Of a DNA stretch of 64,000 nucleotides, positions 51,096 through 59,875 are shown piece after piece. Where the stretch lies: contig NZ_CP194411.1 of assembly GCF_051603425.1 (NCBI RefSeq), positions 930,001 through 994,000 on the forward strand, written 5' to 3'. Position numbers and translations under genes: made by a program. The first letter of the stretch is position 1, and every line of letters starts with the position of its first letter. Source of the DNA: Selenomonas sputigena_A (GTDB taxonomy: Bacteria; Bacillota; Negativicutes; Selenomonadales; Selenomonadaceae). Under the pieces are notes generated by a model. The model was not told the DNA's origin. It did no database searches and saw only the letters and a list, made by a program, of their open reading frames with translations.

Positions 51096-51954
51096 TGCAG
51101 AGATTCGGCTGCTCTACACGTTCGTGTGTGTGCCGCCCTTTGACCTGCTCGTTTTCTATGTTTTTCGCGATCGGCTGCGCTTTGCGCAGCGCTATGTCGT
51201 CTGCGCCTATATGCTCGTGCTCGCGCTGACACAGGCCGCACAGATGTCCTTGCCGCTCGATATGTCTATGATCGCACTTCTCTGCCGCCCGCTCGCCCTC
51301 TTCTATATGCTCCTCTCAATCCGCGATCAGCCGCTGCGAGTACTCTCGATCGCCCTGCTCGTCTATCCGCTGCTGATGCTTGCGGGAACACTCGGGACGA
51401 TGGCAGAGTTTTTCTTTGGCGCAGGACTGCCGCCGGGACTGTGGAAATGTCTGCTCATCCCCATGATGTTCCTCCTCATCCTGCCCGCCGCGCTGCATAC
51501 GAACCGCCATCTGCTCGCACCGATGCTGCAGGTGGATGATCGGCGGCTCTGGCTCTATCTCTGCGGCTATGAGGTGATCCTCGTCGCGCTCGCCGTCGCC
51601 GCTGATCCGGCGAATACGTCGGTGCAGCCGACGATCCTCGCTGCGCGGCTCTTGCTCCCGCTCGCGCTCGTCCAGTATCTGCGCGTATCCACTCTCCTCA
51701 CGCGCTATGCAGAGAAGGGAAATGCTCTGCATCAGCAGCAGCTTCACGAGCAGATGATTCGCACGTCCGAGGAGGCGCGCTATCAGATGATGCTCTCCCT
51801 CTGGCGCAGCTCGCGCCGTATGCGCCACGATCTCAGACACCACATGACGGTGATCGCGCAGCTCGCGCATGAGGCGAGCCGCGAACGCCTTGCTGCATAT
51901 CTCGATAATCTCGCGGAGCAGTTCGCGAAGCAGAAGGCAGAGGAACACAAATAA
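51088..51954 (+). CDS. AgrC-like membrane protein with histidine box but no ATPase domain
   Basis: 288 residues with about six membrane helices (8-205) and a helical DHp domain containing RRMRHDLRHHMTVIAQL; His247 is the likely phospho-acceptor. The protein stops some 30 residues later, at the end of the DHp helices, with no GHKL domain. SD GGGGAGGAG. It complements the preceding protein exactly. The alternative is a truncation: a decayed Rpn remnant begins about 100 bp downstream, so a lost 3' part is possible. Confidence 0.8.
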   Translation: MTDAEIRLLYTFVCVPPFDLLVFYVFRDRLRFAQRYVVCAYMLVLALTQAAQMSLPLDMSMIALLCRPLALFYMLLSIRDQPLRVLSIALLVYPLLMLAGTLGTMAEFFFGAGLPPGLWKCLLIPMMFLLILPAALHTNRHLLAPMLQVDDRRLWLYLCGYEVILVALAVAADPANTSVQPTILAARLLLPLALVQYLRVSTLLTRYAEKGNALHQQQLHEQMIRTSEEARYQMMLSLWRSSRRMRHDLRHHMTVIAQLAHEASRERLAAYLDNLAEQFAKQKAEEHK

Positions 51955-51992
51955 AAATAGAAAGTGACCGATCCTTGTAGGAACGCTATAAA

Positions 51993-52026
51993 AAGACCGC
52001 CGCATATCAAACGATGCGGCGGTCTT
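51993..52026 (-). terminator. Hairpin shared with the Rpn terminators
   Basis: AAGACCGCCGCAT / ATGCGGCGGTCTT with a minus-strand T-run. It is the third copy in the window and belongs to the Rpn remnant at 52050; it may also end the kinase operon. Confidence 0.65.
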
Positions 52027-52049
52027 AGCGTCCAAAATCTTATCATCGG

Positions 52050-52169
52050 TCACGGCGTAAGGTTCCTTGAAGCAATGAAAGCCATCGCTGTCCTATGAGC
52101 TGATTCCATACGACCCTCTTCCAATTTCTTCTCTGCGAATTTCTCCATCCGTTCACACATGGTATTCAT
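52050..52169 (-). pseudogene. Rpn gene 3' remnant
   Basis: On the minus strand, MNTMCERMEKFAEKKLEEGRM matches the internal rpnS start of the two intact Rpn genes, then diverges and stops after 39 codons. The nuclease part is missing. No AAGGAG site is left. Confidence 0.6.
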
Positions 52170-52182
52170 TTTTCACAAGTTT

Positions 52183-52569
52183 TCAAATATCCGCTTTCCA
52201 AAGCCCATGCAGATTGCAATAAGCCAGAACTGCTGCGGGCTCATCCCCGGGGGCCAGCAGGAAAGTCACCGCAGGGGCTTCACCGGGAAGCAGATGACAG
52301 ATCTGTGCACCCTTCTTCGTCTGCAGGTGGATCCACTCGATGAAGTGCTCCTCGACCATCGGATGCGCCACGGAACCGACCTGCACCGTGACCTTACCGG
52401 CAGCCTTGTCGTACTGCACTTCCGGCACATGTTTCTCCTGCGCTGCATCCGTCGTATTCGCCTTGAGTTCCGTCAAAGGCTCGCCGTTACAGGACAAAGC
52501 ACCGCCGCCGTCGTTGATGAGACCAATGATATCGCCTGTCTTTCTACAGATAAAAAATCTCTTCGCCAT
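52183..52569 (-). CDS. Superoxide reductase (desulfoferrodoxin family)
   Basis: Reduces superoxide to hydrogen peroxide in anaerobes. The 128-residue protein has the catalytic Fe(His)4Cys domain (HPMVEEHFIEWIHLQT, about 70-85; YCNLHGLW, about 118-125). The N-terminal desulforedoxin-like part is degenerate: CRKTG in place of CxxC and SCNG in place of CC, leaving two of four iron ligands, as in some neelaredoxin-like proteins. ATG at 52569 follows AAGGAGG. Confidence 0.88.
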   Translation of the reverse strand: MAKRFFICRKTGDIIGLINDGGGALSCNGEPLTELKANTTDAAQEKHVPEVQYDKAAGKVTVQVGSVAHPMVEEHFIEWIHLQTKKGAQICHLLPGEAPAVTFLLAPGDEPAAVLAYCNLHGLWKADI

Positions 52570-52748
52570 AATATTTCCTCCTTTTTGAAAATACACTTCT
52601 TTTCGTATTGTAGCATATCACGGAGAGAAATGCACCCTATCAATTTTCCCACAGCTCCATATTCGCCACTTGATTCAAATCGATCTGAGAGAAAATATAA
52701 CGGAAGCTTCCTGCCGATACCGATCCCATATTCATGAAATCCTCTCGG

Positions 52749-52795
52749 AGATACCAAAAGCCGCATCCCTTGACCGGATGCGGCTTTTGGTATCT
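52749..52795 (-). terminator. Terminator of the M23 peptidase gene
   Basis: 20-bp perfect arms (52749-52768 and 52776-52795), which begin and end with AGATACCA / TGGTATCT; a poly-T tract follows in the plus direction. Confidence 0.8.
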
Positions 52796-52802
52796 CTTTT
52801 TT

Positions 52803-53741
52803 TCATAGATAAGGCGCCGGGTTTACTGGCTGTCCATTGATCCGTACCTCGTAATGAACATGCGGTCCTGTTGAAAAGCCCGTGCTGCCCATATAGGCAA
52901 TGACTTGGCCGCGGCGCACATACTGGCCGGTGCTGACAGCAACTGCCTGTGCATGACCATAACGCGTCATGATACCATTTCCATGGTCAATGTCGACTTT
53001 ATTTCCATAGCCGCCGGAGTTCCAGCCTGCATCGGTAACAATACCGTCTGCCGTCGCCACAATCGGTGTGCCGAAATCATTTGCTATATCAATGCCCGGA
53101 TGGAAGTCCGTTCCATTCCAGCGCAAACCGAACGGGGAGCTGACAACGCCGCGCGCCGGCCACATCGAGGGAACCGTCATGGATGTCCCACTGATACCAA
53201 AGGAAGCGCCATACGGCAAGAGAGCACTGAATTCCTGCTGCTGCACTTGCAAAGCCTGCTTGAGCTGCTGCAGGCTCGCCCGACGTACCGCCAGCCTTTT
53301 TTCCAAATCATTGAGGACGGCATCCACATTTTGTACATTTGGTTCGGTATAGGGCCCGCCTTGTCCATCGTTTGCAGAGGAAGCGGCATCCGACTCTGCA
53401 TCCTGCTGGGCTGTTCCCGTACCCGATATGCGGCGCAATTCGTTTTCCATCTGCGTGAGCTCATCGATTTCCGTCTGCAAATTATTCGCCTTGCGGGAAA
53501 GCTGCAGAAGCTGCTCTTGCTGAATATTGCTGACCTGCCGCAGTTTCTCCATTTCCGTTTCATCATTCTTGACAACCAATGTATTGTAGATTGAATAGGA
53601 GAAGGCTGCAACGAACAGCAAAAGAACTGCCGCAAACGATATGATACCAATCTTCGCCATCTTCATGGACAAATGAATCGTATGCACCGTATCGCCCGCA
53701 TCAGGCACAATCTTGATCGTAAATCCTTTTTTATTCTCCAA
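52803..53741 (-). CDS. M23 family peptidoglycan endopeptidase, membrane-anchored
   Basis: 312 residues: short cytoplasmic N-terminus, membrane helix (about 30-50), coiled coil (about 60-115 and 140-180) and LytM domain with HPGIDIAND and HVHYEVR zinc ligands. Same architecture as the protein at 11726; the catalytic domains are closely similar while the coiled coils differ. TTG at 53741 is favoured by GGAGG 8 nt upstream. It sits in the parAB neighbourhood on the same strand. Confidence 0.9.
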   Translation of the reverse strand: MENKKGFTIKIVPDAGDTVHTIHLSMKMAKIGIISFAAVLLLFVAAFSYSIYNTLVVKNDETEMEKLRQVSNIQQEQLLQLSRKANNLQTEIDELTQMENELRRISGTGTAQQDAESDAASSANDGQGGPYTEPNVQNVDAVLNDLEKRLAVRRASLQQLKQALQVQQQEFSALLPYGASFGISGTSMTVPSMWPARGVVSSPFGLRWNGTDFHPGIDIANDFGTPIVATADGIVTDAGWNSGGYGNKVDIDHGNGIMTRYGHAQAVAVSTGQYVRRGQVIAYMGSTGFSTGPHVHYEVRINGQPVNPAPYL

Positions 53742-53810
53742 AGTCCATCCTCCAAACTGCAAGGCAAAAAACAACCTTTAAGAGCAGGACTGCGGCCATC
53801 ATGATTGGTA

Positions 53811-54323
53811 TCAATCAACCCGTACGCTCATCGCCTTGTCAAGTGCCTCGGCTTCTTCCCGGGTAAGTTTATAAGTGGAACGTCCGGCCTCGATCGGCTT
53901 GACATAGCTTCGTGAATCCTCCCGCGCGAAAATGCTCGAAAAAAGAACCCCGTTGTTATGTGCATCCAGCATTGCAACGGCATAACTCAGATCACTGCCC
54001 ATATCGGCAAATGCGCTGAAGCGTACAATCCCTATGCGTGTTGTGGCCGTCTGCAGGATCTTATCGAGGCGCTTGTTTTCCTGCTTGATTTGCTTGCTCT
54101 CTTCGGCAACACCTTTCATCTCATTGATATGGCCTATGAGCATGCGCTCCAGGTTCGCCCCTTCCACACCTGTCATCATCTGTCGATAGCGGCTCTTCAT
54201 CTTCGATACGCTGTACATCAGATAAATCACCGTGACGAGCAGGATGATGACTAGAAGCATCAAGAATACAATAAGAAAGGTTTCGTTTTTTTCTAGGAAA
54301 TCAGCCAACAGTTTTGAATCCAT
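53811..54323 (-). CDS. DUF4446 family membrane protein
   Basis: 170-residue protein with one N-terminal membrane helix (about 15-38), a coiled segment (about 60-95) and a conserved C-terminal domain (RIGIVRFSAFADMGSDLSYAVAMLD, in parts, about 98-122; GVLFSSIFAREDSRSYVKP). DUF4446 genes are a regular neighbour of parAB in Firmicutes, though the function is unknown. The start is uncertain between ATG 54323 and ATG 54332. Confidence 0.85.
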   Translation of the reverse strand: MDSKLLADFLEKNETFLIVFLMLLVIILLVTVIYLMYSVSKMKSRYRQMMTGVEGANLERMLIGHINEMKGVAEESKQIKQENKRLDKILQTATTRIGIVRFSAFADMGSDLSYAVAMLDAHNNGVLFSSIFAREDSRSYVKPIEAGRSTYKLTREEAEALDKAMSVRVD

Positions 54324-54481
54324 CCAAATCATTTCTCCTCTTTCTCTGGTTCGATATAAAATGCGCAGAAGCACGCTTCACATCAAGGCTATTGTAGCAC
54401 AAAATCCCCAGAAACAACACCTTTTTTTTAATAGGGAAATCCAAACCATCTTATTGGAAACAACCCTTTCTGCTCATAAAA

Positions 54482-54515
54482 ACAGGGGGATGTTTCACGT
54501 GAAACATCCCCCTGT
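54482..54515 (-). terminator. parS site embedded in the parB terminator
   Basis: A 34-bp perfect palindrome with canonical parS TGTTTCACGTGAAACA at 54491-54506 at its centre. On the minus strand it is followed by TTTTT, directly downstream of parB, so the same DNA is an intrinsic terminator and a ParB nucleation site. Confidence 0.85.
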
Positions 54516-54517
54516 AC

Positions 54518-55732
54518 TCAAACGATAAAATTACTTCCTGACGAAAATTGGCGCAGCGCTGCTTTCCGATCCTCAAGCATCTTGCTCTTCTGCTCAAGCA
54601 AAGAAGCAAGGATCCGGTTCAAATCATCCTCGGATGAAAAATCAATCTCTATACGGCGTTTCTTTCCCTGCGTCCGAATGCGTACCTGTGTCCCAAAGAA
54701 CATCTTGAGCTTATCCTCTGCTTCCTGCAGAAATATAGTCTGCGATTCCACGGGAGTTTCCGCATCCTTTGGTTCTTTTGTTTCTTTTGTTTCTTTTTGC
54801 ATACGTTTGACAAGCTCTTCAGCCTGCCTCGCCGAATATTCGCGCGTCATGATGATGTCCGCCACTTCACGCTGCAGGGTAGGATCTTCTAACCCCAGAA
54901 GCGGCCTTGCCTGCCCCATCGTCAAACTGCCGTTGGCCAGATACTCCCGGACATGCGATTCAAGCTTCAAAAGGCGAACCATATTCGCGATATGTGAGCG
55001 GCTGCGTCCCACACGTTCCGCCAAAACCTCCTGTGTGATACCAAACGTCTGCATAAGATTTTGGTAGGCCGCTGCCTCCTCAATGGCATTGAGATCTTCA
55101 CGCTGCAAATTTTCAATCAAGGAAATCTCTGAAGTGGCCGCATCGCTCAATGGACGCACGAGAGCAGGAATCTCTGTCAGACCGGCCATTTTTGCCGCGC
55201 GAAGCCGACGCTCGCCTGCAATCAATTCATAGCCTTGGTCTGCAGGAAGCTGGCGCACGAGAATCGGCTGAAGAACTCCATGCTGCAAAATGGATTCCTT
55301 CAGTTCCTCAAGAGCGCTTTCATCAAATTCACGGCGCGGTTGATACCGATTTGCACGAATCTGTACAACTGCTATAGACTGCAGTATCGTATCGCGGATT
55401 TCTGATACCGATTCTTTCGCCGCCTTTTTCTTCCCTTCACTTCCCTCCGTTCCCTTTCCGGAAATGGAATTTAACCCCTCCGGCTGTCCTTTTTCTATCG
55501 CTTCAGCAACGGGTTCATCTATGGACGTTCGGCCTTTTCCGGTATTTTTGGTATCTCCTTGTTTTTCTGCTGCTCCGGATGCTTCCATCGTCGCCGGGCT
55601 ATCAACATTATCCGGGGTCACTAAATTGGTATCAGCATCTTGTAAAGACGCTTCTCCTCCGGATATCGTTTTAGAGTTGCCGAAGAGCGCGCCAAGGCCT
55701 TTTCCCAACGCTTTATGCTTTCTGGCTGTCAC
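54518..55732 (-). CDS. parB: Chromosome-partitioning protein ParB
   Basis: CTP-dependent DNA clamp that loads at parS, 404 residues. The N-terminal KALGKGLGALFG start (ParA-stimulating region) is followed by an unusual low-complexity segment (about 20-110). Then come the CTPase/ParB-N domain (NRYQPRREFDESALEELKESI in parts; GERRLRAAKMAGL, about 178-190), the helix-turn-helix for parS (ITQEVLAERVGRSRSHIANMVRLL in parts, about 235-260) and the C-terminal dimerisation domain. GTG start with AAAGGAGG; it overlaps parA by 20 nt. Typical ParB/Spo0J is about 280-300 residues. Confidence 0.95.
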   Translation of the reverse strand: MTARKHKALGKGLGALFGNSKTISGGEASLQDADTNLVTPDNVDSPATMEASGAAEKQGDTKNTGKGRTSIDEPVAEAIEKGQPEGLNSISGKGTEGSEGKKKAAKESVSEIRDTILQSIAVVQIRANRYQPRREFDESALEELKESILQHGVLQPILVRQLPADQGYELIAGERRLRAAKMAGLTEIPALVRPLSDAATSEISLIENLQREDLNAIEEAAAYQNLMQTFGITQEVLAERVGRSRSHIANMVRLLKLESHVREYLANGSLTMGQARPLLGLEDPTLQREVADIIMTREYSARQAEELVKRMQKETKETKEPKDAETPVESQTIFLQEAEDKLKMFFGTQVRIRTQGKKRRIEIDFSSEDDLNRILASLLEQKSKMLEDRKAALRQFSSGSNFIV

Positions 55733-56483
55733 GCTCGATTACCTCCTTTGCCAGATCCATATAGACCATGGCTCCTTTACAACTACTGTCATAAGCAATA
55801 ATGGGCTGTCCGTAAGAGGGCGCCTCGCTCAGTCGTACTGTGCGCGGTATGAGGGTTCGATATACCTTGCTGCCAAAATGCGTCCGCACCTCTTCTGCCA
55901 CCTGCACGGAAAGGTTCGTTCTTGAATCAAACATCGTAAGAAGAACGCCTTCTATTTCCAGAGCAGGATTTAGATTCGTCTGCACAAGCGTCATCGTATT
56001 CACAAGTTGAGCCAAACCTTCCAGAGCATAAAACTCACATTGGATTGGCATCAAAACGGTATCAGCTGCCGTCAAGGCATTGAGCGTCAGAAGACCCAAG
56101 GACGGAGGGCAGTCAATGAGGATAAAATCATACTTGTCCTTTACGGTATCAAGTGAACGCTTCAACCGGTTTTCACGCGAAATCGCCGCTACCAGTTCGA
56201 TTTCCGCCCCTGCCAATTCAATATTTGCCGGCAGGACATCTACATCGTAACCTGTATGAAGCATTACCTTGTCTATGGGAATATTATCGATCAATACCTG
56301 ATAGATCGTTGTTTCTAAATCCGATTTATTGATACCAAACCCACTGGTCGCATTGCCCTGCGGGTCGGAGTCGATGAGCAAAACACGCTTGCCAAGTGCA
56401 GCAAGGCCAGCGCTCAAATTCACCGATGTCGTCGTCTTTCCTACGCCGCCTTTTTGGTTGGCGACCGCTATGATTTTCGCCAC
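55713..56483 (-). CDS. parA: Chromosome-partitioning ATPase ParA (Soj)
   Basis: Deviant Walker ATPase of 256 residues (KGGVGKTTT, 11-19; DSDPQGNAT, about 40; FILIDCPPSLGLLTLNAL in parts, about 118). With ParB it organises and segregates the origin region. GTG at 56483 is preferred over ATG at 56498: it gives the standard MAKIIAVANQKGG start and has GGAGG 8-9 nt upstream. Confidence 0.95.
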   Translation of the reverse strand: MAKIIAVANQKGGVGKTTTSVNLSAGLAALGKRVLLIDSDPQGNATSGFGINKSDLETTIYQVLIDNIPIDKVMLHTGYDVDVLPANIELAGAEIELVAAISRENRLKRSLDTVKDKYDFILIDCPPSLGLLTLNALTAADTVLMPIQCEFYALEGLAQLVNTMTLVQTNLNPALEIEGVLLTMFDSRTNLSVQVAEEVRTHFGSKVYRTLIPRTVRLSEAPSYGQPIIAYDSSCKGAMVYMDLAKEVIERDSQKA

Positions 56484-56642
56484 GTTCTTTTCCTCCATAT
56501 GCTTTTCTTTCTTTATTATAGCATGATATACTGATAGGGGGAAGTGCACGGGAAAGAAGCGGGGATTCCCCTTGAGTATCAGCAATTTTCCGCTTGCTTC
56601 CAACATATCCTATTGCTACAATATGGTATATGATATATTTGA

Positions 56643-56658
56643 TGTTTCACGTGAAACA
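56643..56658. promoter_or_regulatory. parS site 2
   Basis: TGTTTCACGTGAAACA, exact Firmicute parS consensus, between parA and the MetH activation-domain gene (divergent), about 20 nt before the latter. Confidence 0.92.
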
Positions 56659-56678
56659 TCCTGAAAGAAGGAATATTC

Positions 56679-57368
56679 ATGCCCGTTTATAATACGGTAC
56701 TGCTCGATATCGATCCAAAAGAAACACGCCGTTATGCGGGTTTGCGCAAAGCAGAAAACTTTGATGAAAAGCTCATCGAGGAGGCCTGTCTTGAAGCACG
56801 CTTGCTGGCAAATCCACGCGGCATATGGCAAATGTATGACTATGACGCCGCAACACAGACAGTTCTTTCCGATCCGCCCTTTTCCATCAAAGGAGAGGTC
56901 ATCGGCAAACATCTTGAAAAATCGGAGAAGGTGATCATCCTTTCTGCGAGTGTGGGAGATGCCATTGAAGAGCATGTAACCCAATACTTCAAGGACGGTC
57001 GTTACGCCTATTCCGTTTTGCTCGACGCAGCTGCAACAGCAGCCGTCGAACAGATTGCCGATACAATGGAAAAAGCGATTGAACCAAAAGTTGCCAAAGA
57101 AGGCTATAGTATGCGCTGGCGCTTCAGCCCCGGTTATGGCGATTGGCCTTTGGAGCAGCAGCCGGAAATGGTTCGCGTGGCCAAAAGCGCACAGATTGGT
57201 GTCAACGTAAGCGACGCCTCGATGCTCGTGCCGCGCAAATCCATCACAGCCATCATTGGCCTCGTCCCGCAAAACAATGAAACAGCGCCGCATACGCCAA
57301 ACGGATGTGCCGCCTGCAGCAAAATCGACTGCCCATCACGCAAGGATGTTCCAAAACCTTCTATGTGA
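56679..57368 (+). CDS. Stand-alone MetH activation-domain protein
   Basis: 229-residue protein matching the C-terminal reactivation domain of cobalamin-dependent methionine synthase. It has the SAM-binding region with R-x-x-x-G-Y signature in MRWRFSPGYGDWPLEQQPEM (in parts, about 150-168), and a C-terminal CAACSKIDCPSR cysteine pair cluster. It should reductively methylate inactive Cob(II)alamin in the MetH encoded next, which lacks this domain. SD GAAAGAAGG. Confidence 0.85.
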   Translation: MPVYNTVLLDIDPKETRRYAGLRKAENFDEKLIEEACLEARLLANPRGIWQMYDYDAATQTVLSDPPFSIKGEVIGKHLEKSEKVIILSASVGDAIEEHVTQYFKDGRYAYSVLLDAAATAAVEQIADTMEKAIEPKVAKEGYSMRWRFSPGYGDWPLEQQPEMVRVAKSAQIGVNVSDASMLVPRKSITAIIGLVPQNNETAPHTPNGCAACSKIDCPSRKDVPKPSM

Positions 57369-57401
57369 TTTTAGCTGCCCTCTTCACTCGCATTTATTAG
57401 T

Positions 57402-57428
57402 GATACCAATGATACCAATGATACCAAT
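57402..57428. repeat. Three tandem 9-bp repeats TGATACCAA
   Basis: Perfect tandem array (57402-57410, 57411-57419, 57420-57428), followed by a fourth partial unit CGATACC (57432-57438), 20-56 nt before the metH start. The same octamer is scattered through 52.9-62.5 kb. Confidence 0.8.
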
Positions 57429-57457
57429 CACGATACCGTTTCATAGGAGGATTACGA

Positions 57458-59830
57458 ATGATTCATATTTTTGACGGCGCCATGGGAACGATGCTCCAGG
57501 AAGGGGGCCTGAAGCCAGGCGGCTGCCCTGAACTGATGAATATCGAACAGCCTGACGTCGTAAAAAAAATCCACGAGGCATATATCGCCGCCGGAGCCAC
57601 GATGATCGAAACAAACACTTTCGGAGCTTCTGCCCTGAAGCTTGACCACTATGGTTTGCAGGACCGCGTGGAGGAACTCAACCATGCGGCTGTCAAACTC
57701 GCGCGTGAGGTCTCCGAAGGACGCGCTAAAGTTGTCGGCTCCTTGGGGCCTACAGGCCGTTTCGTCGAACCGCTTGGCGACCTCGGGTTTGAGGAAGCAT
57801 ACAATTCCTTTTTCCAGCAGGCAAAGGCACTGGCTGACGCAGGAGCCGATTATCTCATCTTCGAGACGTGCATAGACATCCAGGAAATGCGCGCCGGCCT
57901 TCTGGCCGCCAAAGATGCAACGAAACTGCCCATCATCTGCCAGTTATCCTATAGTGAGGACGGCCGTTCCGTCACGGGAAGCGATCCCCAGACGACTGCC
58001 ATCACCTTGGAAGCGATGGGCGCTGATATCATCGGCGTCAATTGTTCCCTCGGACCCGAGCAGCTCGTCCCCATTGTCCAAGCTCTCGCCGACAACTGTA
58101 CCGTCCCCATCAGCGTACTGCCAAATGCCGGCATGCCTCGCCTTGAAAACGGCAAGACGCTTTTCCCCATGGGGCCGGAAGAATTTGCCGGCTGGGGACC
58201 GAAGCTCGTCGCAGCCGGAGCAACCTATATCGGCGGCTGCTGCGGCACAACGCCCGCTCATATCGAGGCCTTGAGCAAAGCCGTCAAAAATCTGCCAGAG
58301 GCAGAACGCAAACCTCGTGATACACGATTGCGCCTTACAAGCCGCAGCAAAACCATCATCATCGACAAAGATCTGCCGACCGTACTCATCGGTGAACGCA
58401 TCAACCCAACGGGACGTAAAAAACTTGCAGAAGAAATACGAGACGGCTCCCTTTTTTCTGTAAAGCGTGAAGCCATCGACCAGGTACGCGCCGGAGCAAA
58501 GCTGCTCGATGTCAACATGGGCGTCGGCGGCATAGACCAAGTCAAAGCAATGCAGGATGCCATTCGTGAAGTCTCACAGATTACAGACGCACCGCTCGCG
58601 ATTGATACCAGTGATACCAATTCACTTGAGGCAGGCCTGCGGGCTTATCCCGGACGCGCCTTGATCAATTCGGTCAGCGCAGAAACAGAACGCATTGAAA
58701 CCTTCCTGCCCTTGGCCAAAAAATATGGTGCGGCGATCCTCTGCCTGCCCATTACAGAAGATGGCGTTCCTAAAACAGCCAAAGATCGTGTTTCGGCAAT
58801 CAATGGTATCATTACAGAGGCAAAAAAGCACGGTCTCAAAGACGGTGACTTTCTGCTCGACAGTCTCGTTATGACAATTTCCGCCGACCAGAACGCCTGC
58901 CTGGAAGTTCTCGAAACCTTGCGCCTCTATCGTGAACGCTTCGGCTATCCTGCCACGATGGGACTTTCTAACGTGTCCTTCGGCCTGCCGAACCGCCCCT
59001 TGATCAACAGCACCTTCTTTGCCATGTGCCTTGCCGCCGGCCTTGACGCGCCGATTATGAATCCTTACGACGAAAAGATGCAGCAAGCCCTGATGGCAAG
59101 TGCTGCACTTCTCGGCAAAGATCCGCGCGGCATTGACTTCAGCCGCAATGAAGTGAACATCAACACTCCTAAAGCTGCCGCAACAGCAAAGCCGGTGGAA
59201 GGCGATGTACTGGCCGCCATCAAGCAAGCTGTTATTGACGGCGCTTCCGAAGGAATTGCTGTCCTGACGGAGCAGGCGATACGAAAAGGTCATTCCTCAA
59301 ACGAGATTACGGAAAAGGCCTTGACAGCTGCCATGAACGATATCGGCGTCGACTTCGGCGCGGGGCGCATGTTCCTGCCGCAAGTCCTTCTCTCCGCCGA
59401 AGCCATGCGCGCATCTTTCAAAAAAATAAAGGAACTCCTGCCGAGCCAGCAGGAGGCCGATAAAGGAACCGTCGTCATGGCAACCGTCAAGGGCGATGTC
59501 CATGACCTCGGCAAAAACATCGTCTCCGCATTGCTCTCGAACAGCGGCTTCAAACTCATCGATCTTGGCAAGGATGTCGATGCTGATACCATTGTGCGCA
59601 CCGCCCTCGAAAAGGAAGCCGATATCGTCGGTCTCAGCGCCTTGATGACAACGACCATGACGCAGATCGACAAGGTCATAAAGAAGCTGCGCGAAGCGGG
59701 CAGCGAGGCGCGCGTCATTGTCGGCGGCGCTGCTGTCACCAAGGATTACGCCACTTCTGCCGGCGCTGACGCTTATGCCGATGACGGTGTAAGTGCTGTA
59801 AAGATTGCGAAGGAATTTGTCGGTGCATAA
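57458..59830 (+). CDS. metH: Cobalamin-dependent methionine synthase, without activation domain
   Basis: 790 residues. Homocysteine-binding domain with Zn ligands (GVNCSLGP near 190, GGCCGTTP near 258), pterin-binding domain (GERINPTGRKKL about 312; LDVNMGVGGID about 350), cobalamin cap domain and B12-binding domain with GDVHDLGKNIV (about 680-690). The usual C-terminal SAM-binding activation domain is absent and is encoded separately at 56679. A strong GGAGG site precedes the ATG. No SAM or B12 riboswitch is visible in the 89-nt gap; it holds the TGATACCAA repeats. Confidence 0.95.
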   Translation: MIHIFDGAMGTMLQEGGLKPGGCPELMNIEQPDVVKKIHEAYIAAGATMIETNTFGASALKLDHYGLQDRVEELNHAAVKLAREVSEGRAKVVGSLGPTGRFVEPLGDLGFEEAYNSFFQQAKALADAGADYLIFETCIDIQEMRAGLLAAKDATKLPIICQLSYSEDGRSVTGSDPQTTAITLEAMGADIIGVNCSLGPEQLVPIVQALADNCTVPISVLPNAGMPRLENGKTLFPMGPEEFAGWGPKLVAAGATYIGGCCGTTPAHIEALSKAVKNLPEAERKPRDTRLRLTSRSKTIIIDKDLPTVLIGERINPTGRKKLAEEIRDGSLFSVKREAIDQVRAGAKLLDVNMGVGGIDQVKAMQDAIREVSQITDAPLAIDTSDTNSLEAGLRAYPGRALINSVSAETERIETFLPLAKKYGAAILCLPITEDGVPKTAKDRVSAINGIITEAKKHGLKDGDFLLDSLVMTISADQNACLEVLETLRLYRERFGYPATMGLSNVSFGLPNRPLINSTFFAMCLAAGLDAPIMNPYDEKMQQALMASAALLGKDPRGIDFSRNEVNINTPKAAATAKPVEGDVLAAIKQAVIDGASEGIAVLTEQAIRKGHSSNEITEKALTAAMNDIGVDFGAGRMFLPQVLLSAEAMRASFKKIKELLPSQQEADKGTVVMATVKGDVHDLGKNIVSALLSNSGFKLIDLGKDVDADTIVRTALEKEADIVGLSALMTTTMTQIDKVIKKLREAGSEARVIVGGAAVTKDYATSAGADAYADDGVSAVKIAKEFVGA

Positions 59831-59843
59831 TTCAATATTGCTC

Positions 59844-59871
59844 TGCCAATGTTTCACGTGAAACATTGGCA
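59844..59871. promoter_or_regulatory. parS site 3 within a 28-bp palindrome
   Basis: TGTTTCACGTGAAACA at 59850-59865, extended on both sides to a 28-bp perfect palindrome, between the converging metH and pfkA genes. Confidence 0.92.
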
Positions 59872-59875
59872 GCCG

